Shown piece by piece: positions 12,016 through 21,867 of a stretch of DNA of 64,000 nt. Origin of the DNA: Symsagittifera roscoffensis (taxonomy: Eukaryota; Xenacoelomorpha; Acoela; Convolutidae); NCBI RefSeq assembly GCF_963678635.1, contig NC_087071.1:40129797-40193796 (forward strand), given 5' to 3'. A program made the position numbers and the translations under genes. How positions within the stretch are numbered: the stretch's first letter is position 1; each line of letters opens with the position of its first letter. The notes under the pieces were generated by a model, which worked only from the letters and a program-made list of their open reading frames with translations, had not been told where the DNA came from and did no database searches.

Positions 12016-12220
12016 ATACCTAATGATCCCTATGTAAAATATTCATACCTAATGATCCCTATGTAAAATATTTATACCTAATGATCCCTATGTAAAAAAC
12101 TTATACCTAAAGATCCTTATGTATAACTTTTATAGCTAATGATCCCTATGTAAAAAAATTGATCCCTAATGATCCCAATGTATAACTTTTATACTTAATG
12201 ATTCTTATGTGAAAAATTTG
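12016..12220. repeat. Minisatellite, about seven 29-bp units
   Basis: The unit is built around ATACCTAATGATCCCTATGT followed by an A-rich tail. The first two units are almost identical, and later ones carry more substitutions, such as TATAACTTTT tails. It lies beyond the 3' end of the Polinton minus-strand genes and may mark a subterminal region of that element, although no TIR was found beside it. Confidence 0.85.
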
Positions 12221-12648
12221 TTGGTTAAAACAAAATCGTTCTGGCGAAATATTAATTCTTTCCGCCACCTTTAGCTAAGCTATATTGTATTCCTATTGAA
12301 CTAAAACTGTTCAATGCGTTTTGCTGTTGAAGATCTTTGCGAATTGGTTCTTTCAATGTTTCTACAAACTCTATGGTCTTGGTGGAAAAGATATGAAATG
12401 AAATGGTTGGATTAAACACACAATCTTCTAATACAAGTGTCGTTTAAATGCACCAAAAACAGTGTGGGGTCAATTCCAATATGAAAGTTCTCAAAACCAC
12501 TCCAGATAAAATAATAACACAAAACCAAAAGTGGATTTAAAGTAGGCCGCCATTACTTAACTGTGAACAAACGTGAAAAGTAAGTATAATTCAGTACACT
12601 AATTTACAACAATAAATTTTGTATTCAACTTGAATCAAACACACAACC
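12221..12648. other. AT-rich spacer, nothing recognised
   Basis: About 430 bases between the minisatellite and the acidic minus-strand gene. No gene, repeat or regulatory motif could be supported. Confidence 0.5.
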
Positions 12649-13172
12649 TTAAAGTTTTTTGTTTGTTTTGCGTCTCTTTGACTGCGGTGCTGAATCTTCA
12701 ACTGCTTCGCTGTCCAGGTACCATTCATCATCCGACGGCGAAGAAGAAATGACTGTATTTGGATCAACCAAATCACCTCTTTCAATATCACTCTCAGCAA
12801 TTTTCGTGACACAAATTCCACTTGGATCTGGAGCTTTATAGCTGGTGATACTATTTAACAGGTCTCTCAACGATCGGCGTGAGTATCCAACACGAGAAAG
12901 CTATCTTCTGACCCGTAATTCGTATCCTGCGTGAAGATTTCTTCTTGGTTCGAGCTCTCCTGATCCCAGTAGACTATCTCATCTTCTTCCTCGAAAAGTT
13001 TCAGCCAAGCGTCTAAATCTTGATCTTTGTGGTGACTGGTGCTATTAGTTTCACTCACGTTCCTTTTGCTATCATCATCATCATCATCCTGATTGCTATC
13101 GGGAAAGATAGAAGCATTTACGGTTCTATAGTGAACGGTTCTAAATTTCACGTTTCTCGTACAGTTTCTCAT
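12649..13172 (-). pseudogene. Acidic protein with basic tail, frameshifted, unknown function
   Basis: Two overlapping minus-strand frames (13,172-12,867 and 12,870-12,649) look like one gene broken by a frameshift near 12,868. The first part is strongly acidic, with a run of six Asp (SNQDDDDDDSK) and LFEEEDEIVYWDQE. The second ends in SKRRKTNKK, a plausible nuclear localisation signal. The composition is unlike the random AT-rich frames nearby, which argues for past coding. It lies directly downstream of PolB motif C. It could be a separate late-ordered gene or a replaced PolB C-terminus. The family is not recognised. Confidence 0.5.
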
Positions 13173-13189
13173 AAAAGTTCGAGTTTTTT

Positions 13190-16100
13190 TCCGTTTTTAT
13201 TTCGTACATTAGGCTGTCATTGTCTGAGTACATAAGGTGTCAGTTGAAGTTGGGCTTCATAACCTCTTAGTGAAATTTTCACATCTCAAATTTTGCTAGC
13301 TCTAGTATACACGCTCCTACAATTGTGGGTACATCCATCTGATTTTCGTTGGAGCTAATGTCAATGCATCCATGTCTTCGCCAAAAGTTTTGTAGGTTTC
13401 ATATTCAAACTCGCATTGTTTCTTCTTGTATCTCGTAAAATCTTGATTTTCATTCTCTTTCTTTTTGACTCACACATTTTCCCATAAATTGTATTGATCA
13501 ATAGTTTGTACAAGGCTTCTTCAAACTTGTTTTTTGCCGCTTTCCATATGTTTGTAATTAGGTTTACGTAAGGTTCGAGCCATAATTCTTGTTTGAACTT
13601 TACGATGCGATACAACTCGATTTATAATGAATTGTATAATGAGTTTTATCATAAGAAGTTTTTTACACTACCTATTGCGGGTCCACAGTTTTCATTGTTT
13701 TTCATTTGTTCTGAGATAAGTGTTTGGTATCTGCTCAACCAATCTTTTTGAACAACTTCCTTAGTGGGTGCCAGTGGATAGTCACGGTGACTTTCATGCA
13801 ATAACTGAGGGTATTTTAAATCAATTTCAACAATATAACAGTAGTCTGAATCGTCAAGGATCACTAAAATTTCATCTATTGACATGAAATTTTCATTTCC
13901 GTTTTCTTGATTATTTCTTTCAATTCTAACTCCAATTGTCTCAAAATGGCGTGCAGGCAGTTTGTGAGTTTGCATTACTCCACCGTATAAATTGTTGGCA
14001 TCAACCATGAAGCCATATGTAGTATCTTCACTCGCCTTAAATATTTTGTTCATTTGTATGTTGTTTGCAGTGAACTGTCGTTTTTCATTTTTTCAACCAT
14101 GTGGAAGTCCCCAAAGACAAAGGCTAGGAGCAATGTGTCACATGACAAATATAAGTCATGATAGTCGCGCAGGTTCTGACAATTAAATTGATTGAAAACT
14201 TCCTTTGCTTCAACCAAGTTATCAGCATTAATAGCAATTTTATCTCCGTCTAAACTATTCGAGAGGCGGTATCTCTTTTTTGTCAAACTTTTTACGGTCG
14301 GTCATGTAATTATAAGGATAGAATCCTTTTCTACGTATGAGAGTTCTACAAGTTTGGGTTACGTTTTGAAAGTGGTTTTTCAGAATTGTAAATTTGTTGT
14401 CAGGCAAGTTGTCAACTAACTTTTGTAGTGATGGATATACAAACTTGAAAGACGCTAAAAAACGAAGATATTCATAAATGTTTTGTGTGGTTTGATCTTT
14501 TCGTGTAATGGTCTTAATCACTACTCCGATAACTAGTGAAATAGATTTCTCGTCGGTGGATGGAATGACTTGTATTGTACTACGCGAGTCACATTCGTTC
14601 AAAACTAGACATATATGATGCATGTCATAATTCTGCAAATTGTGTCCAATGACTGGAATGTAATTTATGTTTCTTTGCGCTAAATTACATTTGTCATGGG
14701 TCCATCCTAGAAATTTTTCCGAAGAGTGACAGTGATCCAGGCACTTTTCTTCGCTTTCACTGAAGTTTTCTTGACAAATCAAACAGGTTAAAGTTTCTTC
14801 TTTACACAGTTGGCTGCGATCTCCCAAATAATGTGGCACTTTCCGTTTATAGTTGTAAACGTCTGGGGCTAATAGATGTAACACTTTGATAAAATTTTCT
14901 AAACAATTTTCAGAGCTGTTAAGATTAAAAAAGAAAATGGTTCTGAGGACTCATGGTCAATAGCAACCATTGAATACCCGGAGGGTTCATGTTTTTCTAG
15001 AACGCGAGATGAAGAAATTTGTGGGTTGTTCATACATAATTTAATGGGATTCAGGAACAATTCGAAGTCGAAATAAATCACAATAGGTGCATATCAGAGA
15101 GCTTGAAAGTTTTTAAATTCATACTTGTGGCAGCCATTTTCGGCTGTTGGCATTATCACTACAGCTGGTTCATGATCTTTACATAATCGCTCATGCGTTT
15201 TATGATCAATTTCATTGTAATGAATTTGAAAACAGTTACGACACAACTGCAGGAAACTTCGGAATTTTTGCTTTCGAACTTCACAAACAAATCGGAGCAG
15301 GTCTTTCATCAAAACAAAGTGGTGCCTTCCGGGTTCATATAACAAAAGCAGATCCATGAAAAAATTATCTAAATTTCAAACTTTGAGACAATCATTGGAA
15401 ATGAGATCTCCTTTTTGGTATTGAAACACGTTTACTCGAACGTTATCAAGTCGCTCGAATTGAGGAATCATGTTCAAGCTCATAGGCATAACGAAATCAT
15501 CAGAAGCCTGATGCGTTCCGGGCTTTGTATAGGTGTGTGGATCTGTCTCTTCAAGTTTAGGGTCAACTAACCTCCCGACAATTAGATCAAGCCTATATCT
15601 AAGATGATAGGCGGCAGTGTAGCATAACAAAAAGCAATAGTGGTCGTTGTGATTACGAATATTTATCAATTGTCGCGTATTTGCTAATTTTGCAGGTTGA
15701 GGTATAAACGAAGAGCCTCTGATTGGTAATATTTTTCCGATTTTATTGTAAAGCTCAATTACACGCTGCAGAACCCAGCCGCTACCATGGGATGAAACTT
15801 TCTGGAACACAGCTGCCATTTTTTCGAGCATTTCGAGAAATCATTCATCAGACAAACCATTTGCATATAAGGGCGTCATCATAGAGTTAGCGAGAAATTC
15901 AACGCGTTCGTCTTCAGGTTGTTGCACGCTTTGGTCCGAAACAACAGTAGCATGCTTGATTAAAGTAAGTTTAGCCAAAAATTGTACTTTTAGTGTCCAT
16001 TACAAGTTCTATCTAAAATCAAACTTGGAATCTCATTATTTTTCAATGTCACAAATTCAATAAGATCATGTTCAATATTTTGTTAGGGAATAAAAAAGTC

Positions 16101-16443
16101 TTTAATGTATTTTTCATGGCTGATTCATGAACTTCAATTGAAGCTGGAAAGTTATCAAAATCGCTTGCCTGTGAGATTGAGCTAGAGGGGTTGCTGAGTG
16201 ATGTAAGTTGTTGATCCAAAACAGGTAGCCCATGCTCTGATTGCATGTGATCCTTGAAATCTTTAAGTTCACAAAAACCATGCCGACAATACCGACATAA
16301 ATTATTATTTTTTTGATGATCTGATTCAATATGCTGTTGTAAATTTGATAGCAGTGAACTGCCAAATTTACACTGGTAGCAAGTAGTAACGGGTAATTCT
16401 TTTGCAACAGCGTGAAAGTTTCGTTCATGACGAGATCTTTTCT
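13190..16443 (-). pseudogene. Polinton protein-primed DNA polymerase B with N-terminal zinc fingers
   Basis: In gene order (right to left) there are two C2H2-type fingers at about 16,390-16,250 (CYQC...H and CRYC...HMQSEH). An N-terminal domain follows at 15,831-15,376 (HGSGWVLQRVIELY), with a linker at 15,357-15,094. Exo I is at 15,081-14,899 (IYFDFELFL). A Cys/His endonuclease VII-like insert lies near 14,660-14,790 (DHCH...KCN), with Exo II near 14,614-14,655 (VIGHNLQNYD) and Exo III at about 14,100-14,190 (LRDYHDLYLSCDTLLLA). Palm motif A is at about 13,983-14,006 (VDANNLYG) and motif B at about 13,475-13,505 (LLINTIYGKM). Motif C at 13,202-13,233 reads YSDNDSL, keeping both Asp residues. 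Frames break in at least five places and the C-terminus after motif C is short. It is the replication gene of the surrounding Polinton. Confidence 0.9.
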
Positions 16444-16601
16444 TTTTTAATTAAATTAGTTACACTTGAAACCCATTTCGATCTGGAACTGTTTTAAAGC
16501 GAATCAGGAAAGGAATTGAGTCCGAACTAAATACCAAAATGTTTAAATTACTGCAGCTAGCTTCGATTCCTTTTCCCTTCTCGTTTTGAATTTGAATAGC
16601 G

Positions 16602-16880
16602 TTTCCCGCTTTACTTTCAATTTGAACTCTTTTACCGCCAAATTTTTAATTGGAATGAAACTGAAACAAAAACGTCTAGAAACCATAACAAAATTTCTTC
16701 AATTTTACAATTAGACATTTTGAAAAAAAAAAAACATTTTGGAAGGAAATTTTTTATTAAAAAGAAGTTAAATACTGTTAGAAAGCAAACTTTTCAAATT
16801 TATAGATTTCGGTTATGAACACGTTAAATTGATTTTTCCCGCGAAAGAAATTGGTGTTGTAGCTGTTTTCCCGCCAAAAA
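16602..16880 (-). promoter_or_regulatory. Cluster of four E2F-like sites upstream of Polinton PolB
   Basis: The sites are TTTCCCGC at 16,602-16,609, TTTACCGCCAAA at 16,631-16,642, TTTTTCCCGCGAAAG at 16,833-16,847, and TTTTCCCGCCAAAAA at 16,866-16,880. The last two match the E2F/DP consensus on both half-sites. They lie about 160-440 bp upstream of the first recognisable PolB codons, in otherwise AT-rich sequence where CCCGC words are rare. Regulation by E2F is inferred from the motif and position only. Confidence 0.5.
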
Positions 16881-17697
16881 CACAAAAAATCAAACTAGAT
16901 TTGCGTTCAATTTTTTAAAAAGTTTAAATTGCTTTGTAATTAGATAACCGACATCAGCAAAAAAAACATATATCTTTTCATAGGATACCTTATGAATATT
17001 GTGAAATCAAATAATACTTTTTCTGTTTTAATTAGGATATATGTGAAGTTCAAAGAGGTTTAACCAACCACTTTTTTCCACAAGAACTAACCGTTTCTTT
17101 GTTTAACCCAAAAAATATCTAGAAAAAGTTTTTTTTGGGCTTTAAACGTTGATCTCCACAAAGCTTTGCAATACAGGTTCTGACCCTAGTTAAAAATGCG
17201 TAGCTCACTGAGAGCAGCATATGAGTTGTCGGAAAACTATATTTGGACCGTGTAACAAAAAGTTAGAAAATTGATATAGGATGAGGCTTTCGAAAAAGAA
17301 ATGTCTGTATCTCTTCAGTGGATTATCTGAAGTACTGATCAAAATACTGCTCACGACCAGTTAAATAAATTTGTTCAGCAATCTAAAGACTATAGGACCT
17401 CAAGTTTACGAGATAAAAATTTTCAACGTTTTTCCGAGATTTAAAAATTCAAGTTCTTTTTTGTATTCTGATTGAAGACTTGTCGAACATTCGGTTATAA
17501 AATGACTTAATATGCTCTCCTTTTCCTAGCAACTTGATAAGTGAAGCATTAAGAGACAGAGTGTTTTAATTTACAAAATGTTTATACCTGAGGACACCAA
17601 ATGAAAGCTATTAGATATCAATCTGAGTTTCAAGTTTAAATCTTTATACACAATAAAACCAAATTAAAATCAACCAAACGCAACCACAGTTTTAAAG
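16881..17697. other. AT-rich intergenic stretch
   Basis: About 0.8 kb between the E2F-like cluster and the 3' end of the NLS-protein gene. No coding frame or repeat was recognised. Confidence 0.5.
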
Positions 17698-18111
17698 TTA
17701 AATACGATCTAAATACTCCTGAGCTTTTTCTAGTGTTGTTAGCTTTCGCTTTTTCTTTGGTGCAAGGCATAGAGAAGGAGTCAAATTTTCCATGTGATTA
17801 CTCACCGTCGCTTCGGGGTTGCGCGTTGGAGTTTAAGAATCTGGTTCATCAAGCAATGGTGACCTTGTAGGAGAAGGATCAGCTTTCGGGGTAACTAATA
17901 ATGGTGGTTCAATCTGTTCCATTCCCCATAAATGATCAAAAAGTTCAATTTCTTCAAAGTATTCTAACTGCTTTTCACACATCGGAGTAACATCACAATC
18001 AAATTTATACAAAATTTTTTTTACTGGTTTTGATAAAGTTGAAATATCAACCTGAAGAGCAAGAGGCTCGTCAGGATCCGTATATTTACCAGAATTTGTA
18101 AGGTATCTCAA
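17698..18111 (-). pseudogene. Small protein with SV40-type nuclear localisation signal, unknown function
   Basis: The minus-strand frame opens at 18,111 and runs 92 codons to a TAA at 17,833-17,835. The same frame then continues open for about 44 codons to 17,698. The continuation contains CLAPKKKRKLTTLEKAQ, so the stop looks like a disabling mutation or a readthrough point. The middle part is acidic and aromatic (FEEIELFDHLWGMEQIEPP), and a Pro/Ser-rich stretch precedes the stop. PKKKRKL matches the classical monopartite NLS. The gene is in the same orientation as PolB and sits next to the divergent plus-strand genes, so it could be an early regulatory protein of the Polinton. The family is not recognised. 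Confidence 0.55.
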
Positions 18112-18701
18112 CTACTTCATGTTCAGTTCTTCGTCTTCCTTCGACTTTTTTAAGGAAAGTTTACTGAATAAATGTAAAAACTTTTTGGGAATCATAATGT
18201 GATGTGTACATGTCCACACATCAAAATTTAAACTTTTTCCTTTTCATAACGGTTTCATAAAAAATGGTTTTTTCGTGATTGGAATATACGCAATAATATA
18301 AAAAGTCATTTTTGAAAAAAAAAGTTGGAAGAAAAGGACAAACGTAACGCGGAAAGAAAAAAAAACTGAAATGAACTGTGAAAACTCCTCATGAGATTAA
18401 AATAGGGATTGTTTCTTCTAAAATTAGAAATTTCAAGACCTCCTAGGTAGTTTTTGATAAGGGAGGGCGTGTAAAATATTTATGTTACCTTGCGTGGTAT
18501 TCTATGTTTATCTCAGTTGCATTCAAATAAATAGCTTGTATCAAAAATAACGTTCAAACATTCTGACCTTCAAAATCCATTAAAGTTCTTATCAGTCGGA
18601 CATGCACAAAATATTTATCCATTTGAACCAAATTGCAATCCAATATCTTTGCGATATAAAGTACATGTGTATATAAATTAAAATAGACACAACGCTTTCT
18701 T
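18112..18701. promoter_or_regulatory. Divergent intergenic region with TATA box
   Basis: This region separates minus-strand genes (PolB side) from plus-strand genes (capsid side). A TATATAA motif at 18,670-18,676 precedes the first plus-strand frame by about 30 bp, as expected for a TATA promoter. A pyrimidine tract ending in TTTTGCAG at about 18,700-18,707 could be a splice acceptor. No matching box was seen for the minus direction. Confidence 0.45.
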
Positions 18702-19355
18702 TTGCAGACATATACAATCAATCGGAACCATTTTTTTCTATCCAGTTTTATATCAAGTTACTTTAAAATTTTACTCGTAACAATAACTAAAGTCAAAACA
18801 AACACCACTACAAATGCAGATAAAGATTTTGGCGATTGCAATTTCGATATTTCGGAAAACAAAAAAAGGTTAGTGCGTGCTACATTGAAAACATATGACC
18901 AAACTGGAACTTATGTATTCCTGAAAGTTTTCAAAAAAGCAACTGAAGGCGCTGAATTTGAATCTGTACAAAGACTTTCCTTAAGCAGCGAAGAATTTTC
19001 AAAATTGCTAAAATCGGAAAAGCCAATCCGAGCGCAAACAAGTGACATTTCTGATACTGTTGAAAACAAAGACAAATCACAGTCTAATTGTAAACGAGCC
19101 AGGAAAACACAAACTTTTCTCAAACACAAACGATTTCAAGCACGACTCGAATTAATTTTCTTTTACAAAACGGCAGAAGCTATGTTCGGAATTGTGTTAC
19201 CTGATTATTTCAAAAAATTTCAACAAAATTTCAAATTTGTTATTACTGAAAAAGTTCCTAATTTATCTACTTTTAAAAATTTTGCTTTTGGAAGTCACTT
19301 CAAATCTAAATGTTGCCCTTTTTCAGTCAAGAATGAAAAAAACTCATTACCATAA
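18702..19355 (+). pseudogene. Hypothetical Polinton protein, possible PC4-like ssDNA-binding fold
   Basis: A 217-codon frame without a clear ATG at its 5' end. The segment NKKRLVRATLKTYDQ, followed by a strand-rich stretch and then RLSLSSEEFSKLLKSEK, has the strand-strand-helix pattern of PC4-type single-stranded DNA-binding domains. That resemblance is by eye only. The rest is basic (CKRARKTQTFLKHKRFQARLE). A second overlapping frame at 19,192-19,467 suggests a frameshift near 19,290, and coding probably continues into 19,455-19,957. It is the first plus-strand gene after the divergent promoter, consistent with an early replication-associated role, but function is not established. Confidence 0.4.
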
Positions 19356-19454
19356 ATTGATTCAAGTAGATTCAGAGGAACAAAGAAACCATTTTTTTTC
19401 TTTCCCAAAAATGTTTCAGTGTTCCTTGTATTTTCACTTGCTTCAAACACTTAA

Positions 19455-19957
19455 TTTCTCCTGCTAAAGATGTCAAAGGAAACGGTGAGTTATTTGACAA
19501 GCTTAAATTAGCTCTCACTTATTCGGCACAACCTGTTGCAGCCAATCTCGATTTGTTAGATTTCACTGCAATCAAAAAACGTTTATCCAAATTATTGCTT
19601 TCTGCAACGTCATCTAACAAACAAATTTCACCAAATCAAAACGTTTGCAAGAAATCTCAGGCTATTGGGGGACAGAAACGAATTAATATTACAGTTACGC
19701 CTGCTGCATCATCGACGTCAAACAAATCCGCAAAAATTTCGACTTCAGTTTTAACGAAGCACACAGAAAGCAGACATGTTCAAACAGGTGAGATGAATAC
19801 GGAAGCTTTGAAAAGATTTGAAAGTTTAATTAATGAACCCCATTCTGCCGCTTTTTGTAAAATAATGGATATTTTTACAAGTGGATATGGGAAACTTGAT
19901 GTAGATACTGACGTTTTTTTTGTGAAATTTTTTGTTGAAGAGAAAGTTAAGTTTTAA
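19455..19957 (+). CDS. Hypothetical Polinton protein, Ser/Lys-rich linker
   Basis: An open frame from about 19,455 (start not clear) to the TAA at 19,955. It holds an N-terminal helical part (NGELFDKLKLALTYSAQ), a Ser/Thr/Lys-rich linker at about 19,600-19,780, and a C-terminal part with FCKIMDIFTSGYGKLDVDTD. It may be the C-terminal half of the gene starting at 18,702, separated by a frameshift. No family is recognised. Confidence 0.4.
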
Positions 19958-20004
19958 TTGATACTTTTCATTATTCCTTTTTTATTATATTGAGTTTAGT
20001 AAAC

Positions 20005-20297
20005 ATGATTTCAACTTTCGATATAAAACTTTTTCATGAAAGATTTTTATAGACTTAAAATCACAATATCCGGATAAATCAGTCAGATTTCAGTATTTTT
20101 TAGCCACTTGTTTGTATTTGGATGCTGATATCAATTTGGATTTTGTTTTGAAAAAAAAAACAGACCATATGGTGGTTTAATTGGAATAGACAATTCGTCG
20201 CTCGACAAACACTTGAAACAATTCAAATTTCTTAGATTACATGCTATATTGCATGACGCAGCAGGAAAAAATCATTCCGGTCCTGGGTACACATAAA
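20005..20297 (+). pseudogene. Hypothetical Polinton protein, two frameshifts
   Basis: An ATG at 20,005 opens ISTFDIKLFHERFL. After a frame change the stretch SQYPDKSVRFQYFLATCLYL continues. After a second change in an A-run near 20,150-20,160 comes GLIGIDNSSLDKHLKQFKFL, then a His-rich end and a TAA. Each segment has ordinary protein composition and they abut exactly at homopolymer runs, so one broken gene is the simplest reading. I do not recognise the family. Confidence 0.45.
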
Positions 20298-20405
20298 ATT
20301 TGTCTTGTCCAATAAAAATGTTACCTGGGTCACGTGACAGGTATTGCGTTTTGCTTATTTCTTAAAGCATTCAAACCAAAATTATTTCGTTTGTTGGAAT
20401 ATTGA

Positions 20406-20935
20406 GTGAAAGTCATGCTAACCCACAGAAAGAAAACTAAAACTTTGTTTTTCAACCATCTCATTATTTTAGCTATTGAAAGGTTTGAATGTGGCAAGAA
20501 ACCTTTGATCATCAAGGAACTTTCCGTTTGCTCTGCTAATTCAATTGATACAATTCATTTTCTGCCACCAGTTCAATTCAACAATTTATCAATAGAAGAG
20601 AAAAAAGCTCACAATTGGGTATCTTTAATTCTACGCGGGCTCCGTTGGGACGAAGGTGAATACCCTTACTCATACTTGGATTAAATTTTTGACAACATTC
20701 GTTCGAGGAGCCCAAATTTCTATTTTTTTGCTAAAGGTACACAAAAATCTGTTTCATTAGCTAAATACTTAAAATTACCCGTGACAAATTTGGAAGATAT
20801 TGGCTTCCCAAAGATTTAACAGTTATTGGGTCAAGAAAAAAATATTTGCAAACGACATTCTCATTTACTTCCCTCGCATCAATTATTAAACCATTGTACC
20901 CGTAGAAATCCAAAGTTTTTCTCGATTGGTTACAA
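20406..20935 (+). pseudogene. Putative RNase H-fold (3'-5' exonuclease-like) protein
   Basis: The frame from 20,406 contains LIIKELSVCSANSIDTIHFL, then EKKAHNWVSLILRGLRWDEG, and reaches a TAA near 20,683. The same frame then continues (NFYFFAKGTQKSVSLAKYL) to a TAA at 20,817-20,819. A further open piece with spaced Cys/His (KRHSHLLPSHQLLNHC) follows in another frame. The order of strand, acidic residue, WDEG and FFAKG resembles small DEDD-like exonuclease-fold proteins I associate with invertebrate elements, but the assignment is by memory of pattern only. It lies among the early plus-strand genes, before the ATPase. Confidence 0.4.
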
Positions 20936-21163
20936 ATGAACTGTTCAATCATGCAAACAACCTTATCTCCAAATTTGGTGGTTTACGATTCAATGACTAA
21001 TCAGAGTCCTGAAAATATTTTAACACCAAGAATTAAAGTTACTTTTACGCGGACAGGCATATTAGATTGTCGAGGAAAACGTCTCCTGCAAAAACTCGAA
21101 CAAATTATACTGAACGATATCGCAACCAATAATTTACGGAAATTTTTTACAGTTCTGGACTAA
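20936..21163 (+). CDS. Hypothetical protein, 75 codons
   Basis: ATG at 20,936, stop at 21,161-21,163. The C-terminal half (RIKVTFTRTGILDCRGKRLL then EQIILNDIATNN) has ordinary amino-acid usage. It is followed 13 bp later by the next frame, so the two may be successive genes or one frameshifted gene. No family is recognised. Confidence 0.4.
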   Translation: MNCSIMQTTLSPNLVVYDSMTNQSPENILTPRIKVTFTRTGILDCRGKRLLQKLEQIILNDIATNNLRKFFTVLD

Positions 21164-21176
21164 TTTCACCTGTACA

Positions 21177-21476
21177 ATGTCCAGACTCCAGGAATTTCGC
21201 CAGTCAATTCCGTTGTTCAATCTCAACCTGGAAGGGCTGCAACCTCAGTTGGGAGAGAGAAGACAAATCCATTTGCATGACCAACAGCTTCCAGCTGAAC
21301 TGAAAGAATTAGTCAAAACTGATAACGTTGAGGAAATACATTTAATTGAAGCCACTATCAGAGTTGCTGCTCATTTTTTTGTGAAGTTGAAATCTAATTG
21401 TAACCATGACAATTTCTCAAAATATGAGTTCTTCTTCATTGAACGAGGAGTTGATTTGCCTGTTGAACCGAAATGA
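21177..21476 (+). CDS. Hypothetical protein, 99 codons
   Basis: This frame starts at an ATG (21,177) and ends at the TGA before 21,477 with no internal stop, one of the few intact frames in the Polinton. It contains HLHDQQLPAELKELVKTDN and a helical segment (IHLIEATIRVAAHFFVKLKS). A Polinton-specific product is likely from its position between the exonuclease-like gene and the ATPase. Function unknown. Confidence 0.45.
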   Translation: MSRLQEFRQSIPLFNLNLEGLQPQLGERRQIHLHDQQLPAELKELVKTDNVEEIHLIEATIRVAAHFFVKLKSNCNHDNFSKYEFFFIERGVDLPVEPK

Positions 21477-21867
21477 AGAATCACACATCTATACCAAGTT
21501 TTGTGAATCATAATAAACATATTTATTGATTGTTTTCATTTTCTTTTGATCTTGTGTGATCACTAGTTGCTAACAAGTCGTGTTTGAAAATTCAAAATTT
21601 CAAAAAAATATTGTTGTCAAAAGAAAACACACAAAAGGTGAGTTTCTCTCCCAACAGTTGAGAATTTATTAAAAGAGTTATTCGACAAAATCAGTACCAA
21701 AAACGTAGAAAAAATTGTTCGGATACTTCTGACAGACAAAAACATAGCAAGATATAGAATAAAACACAAACCAAACGGCAATATATCAGAGAGAAAAAAA
21801 GGCGATTGGTATGCAGTTGTAACTATCAACCTTCATACAAATAAGCTAAAAAAAACTTCCAGTAAAC

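Noticed and set aside
16114-16428. A 104-codon hydrophobic minus-strand frame resembling a membrane protein.
   Set aside because: Another frame of the same strand encodes two C2H2 fingers leading into PolB, which is the better explanation.
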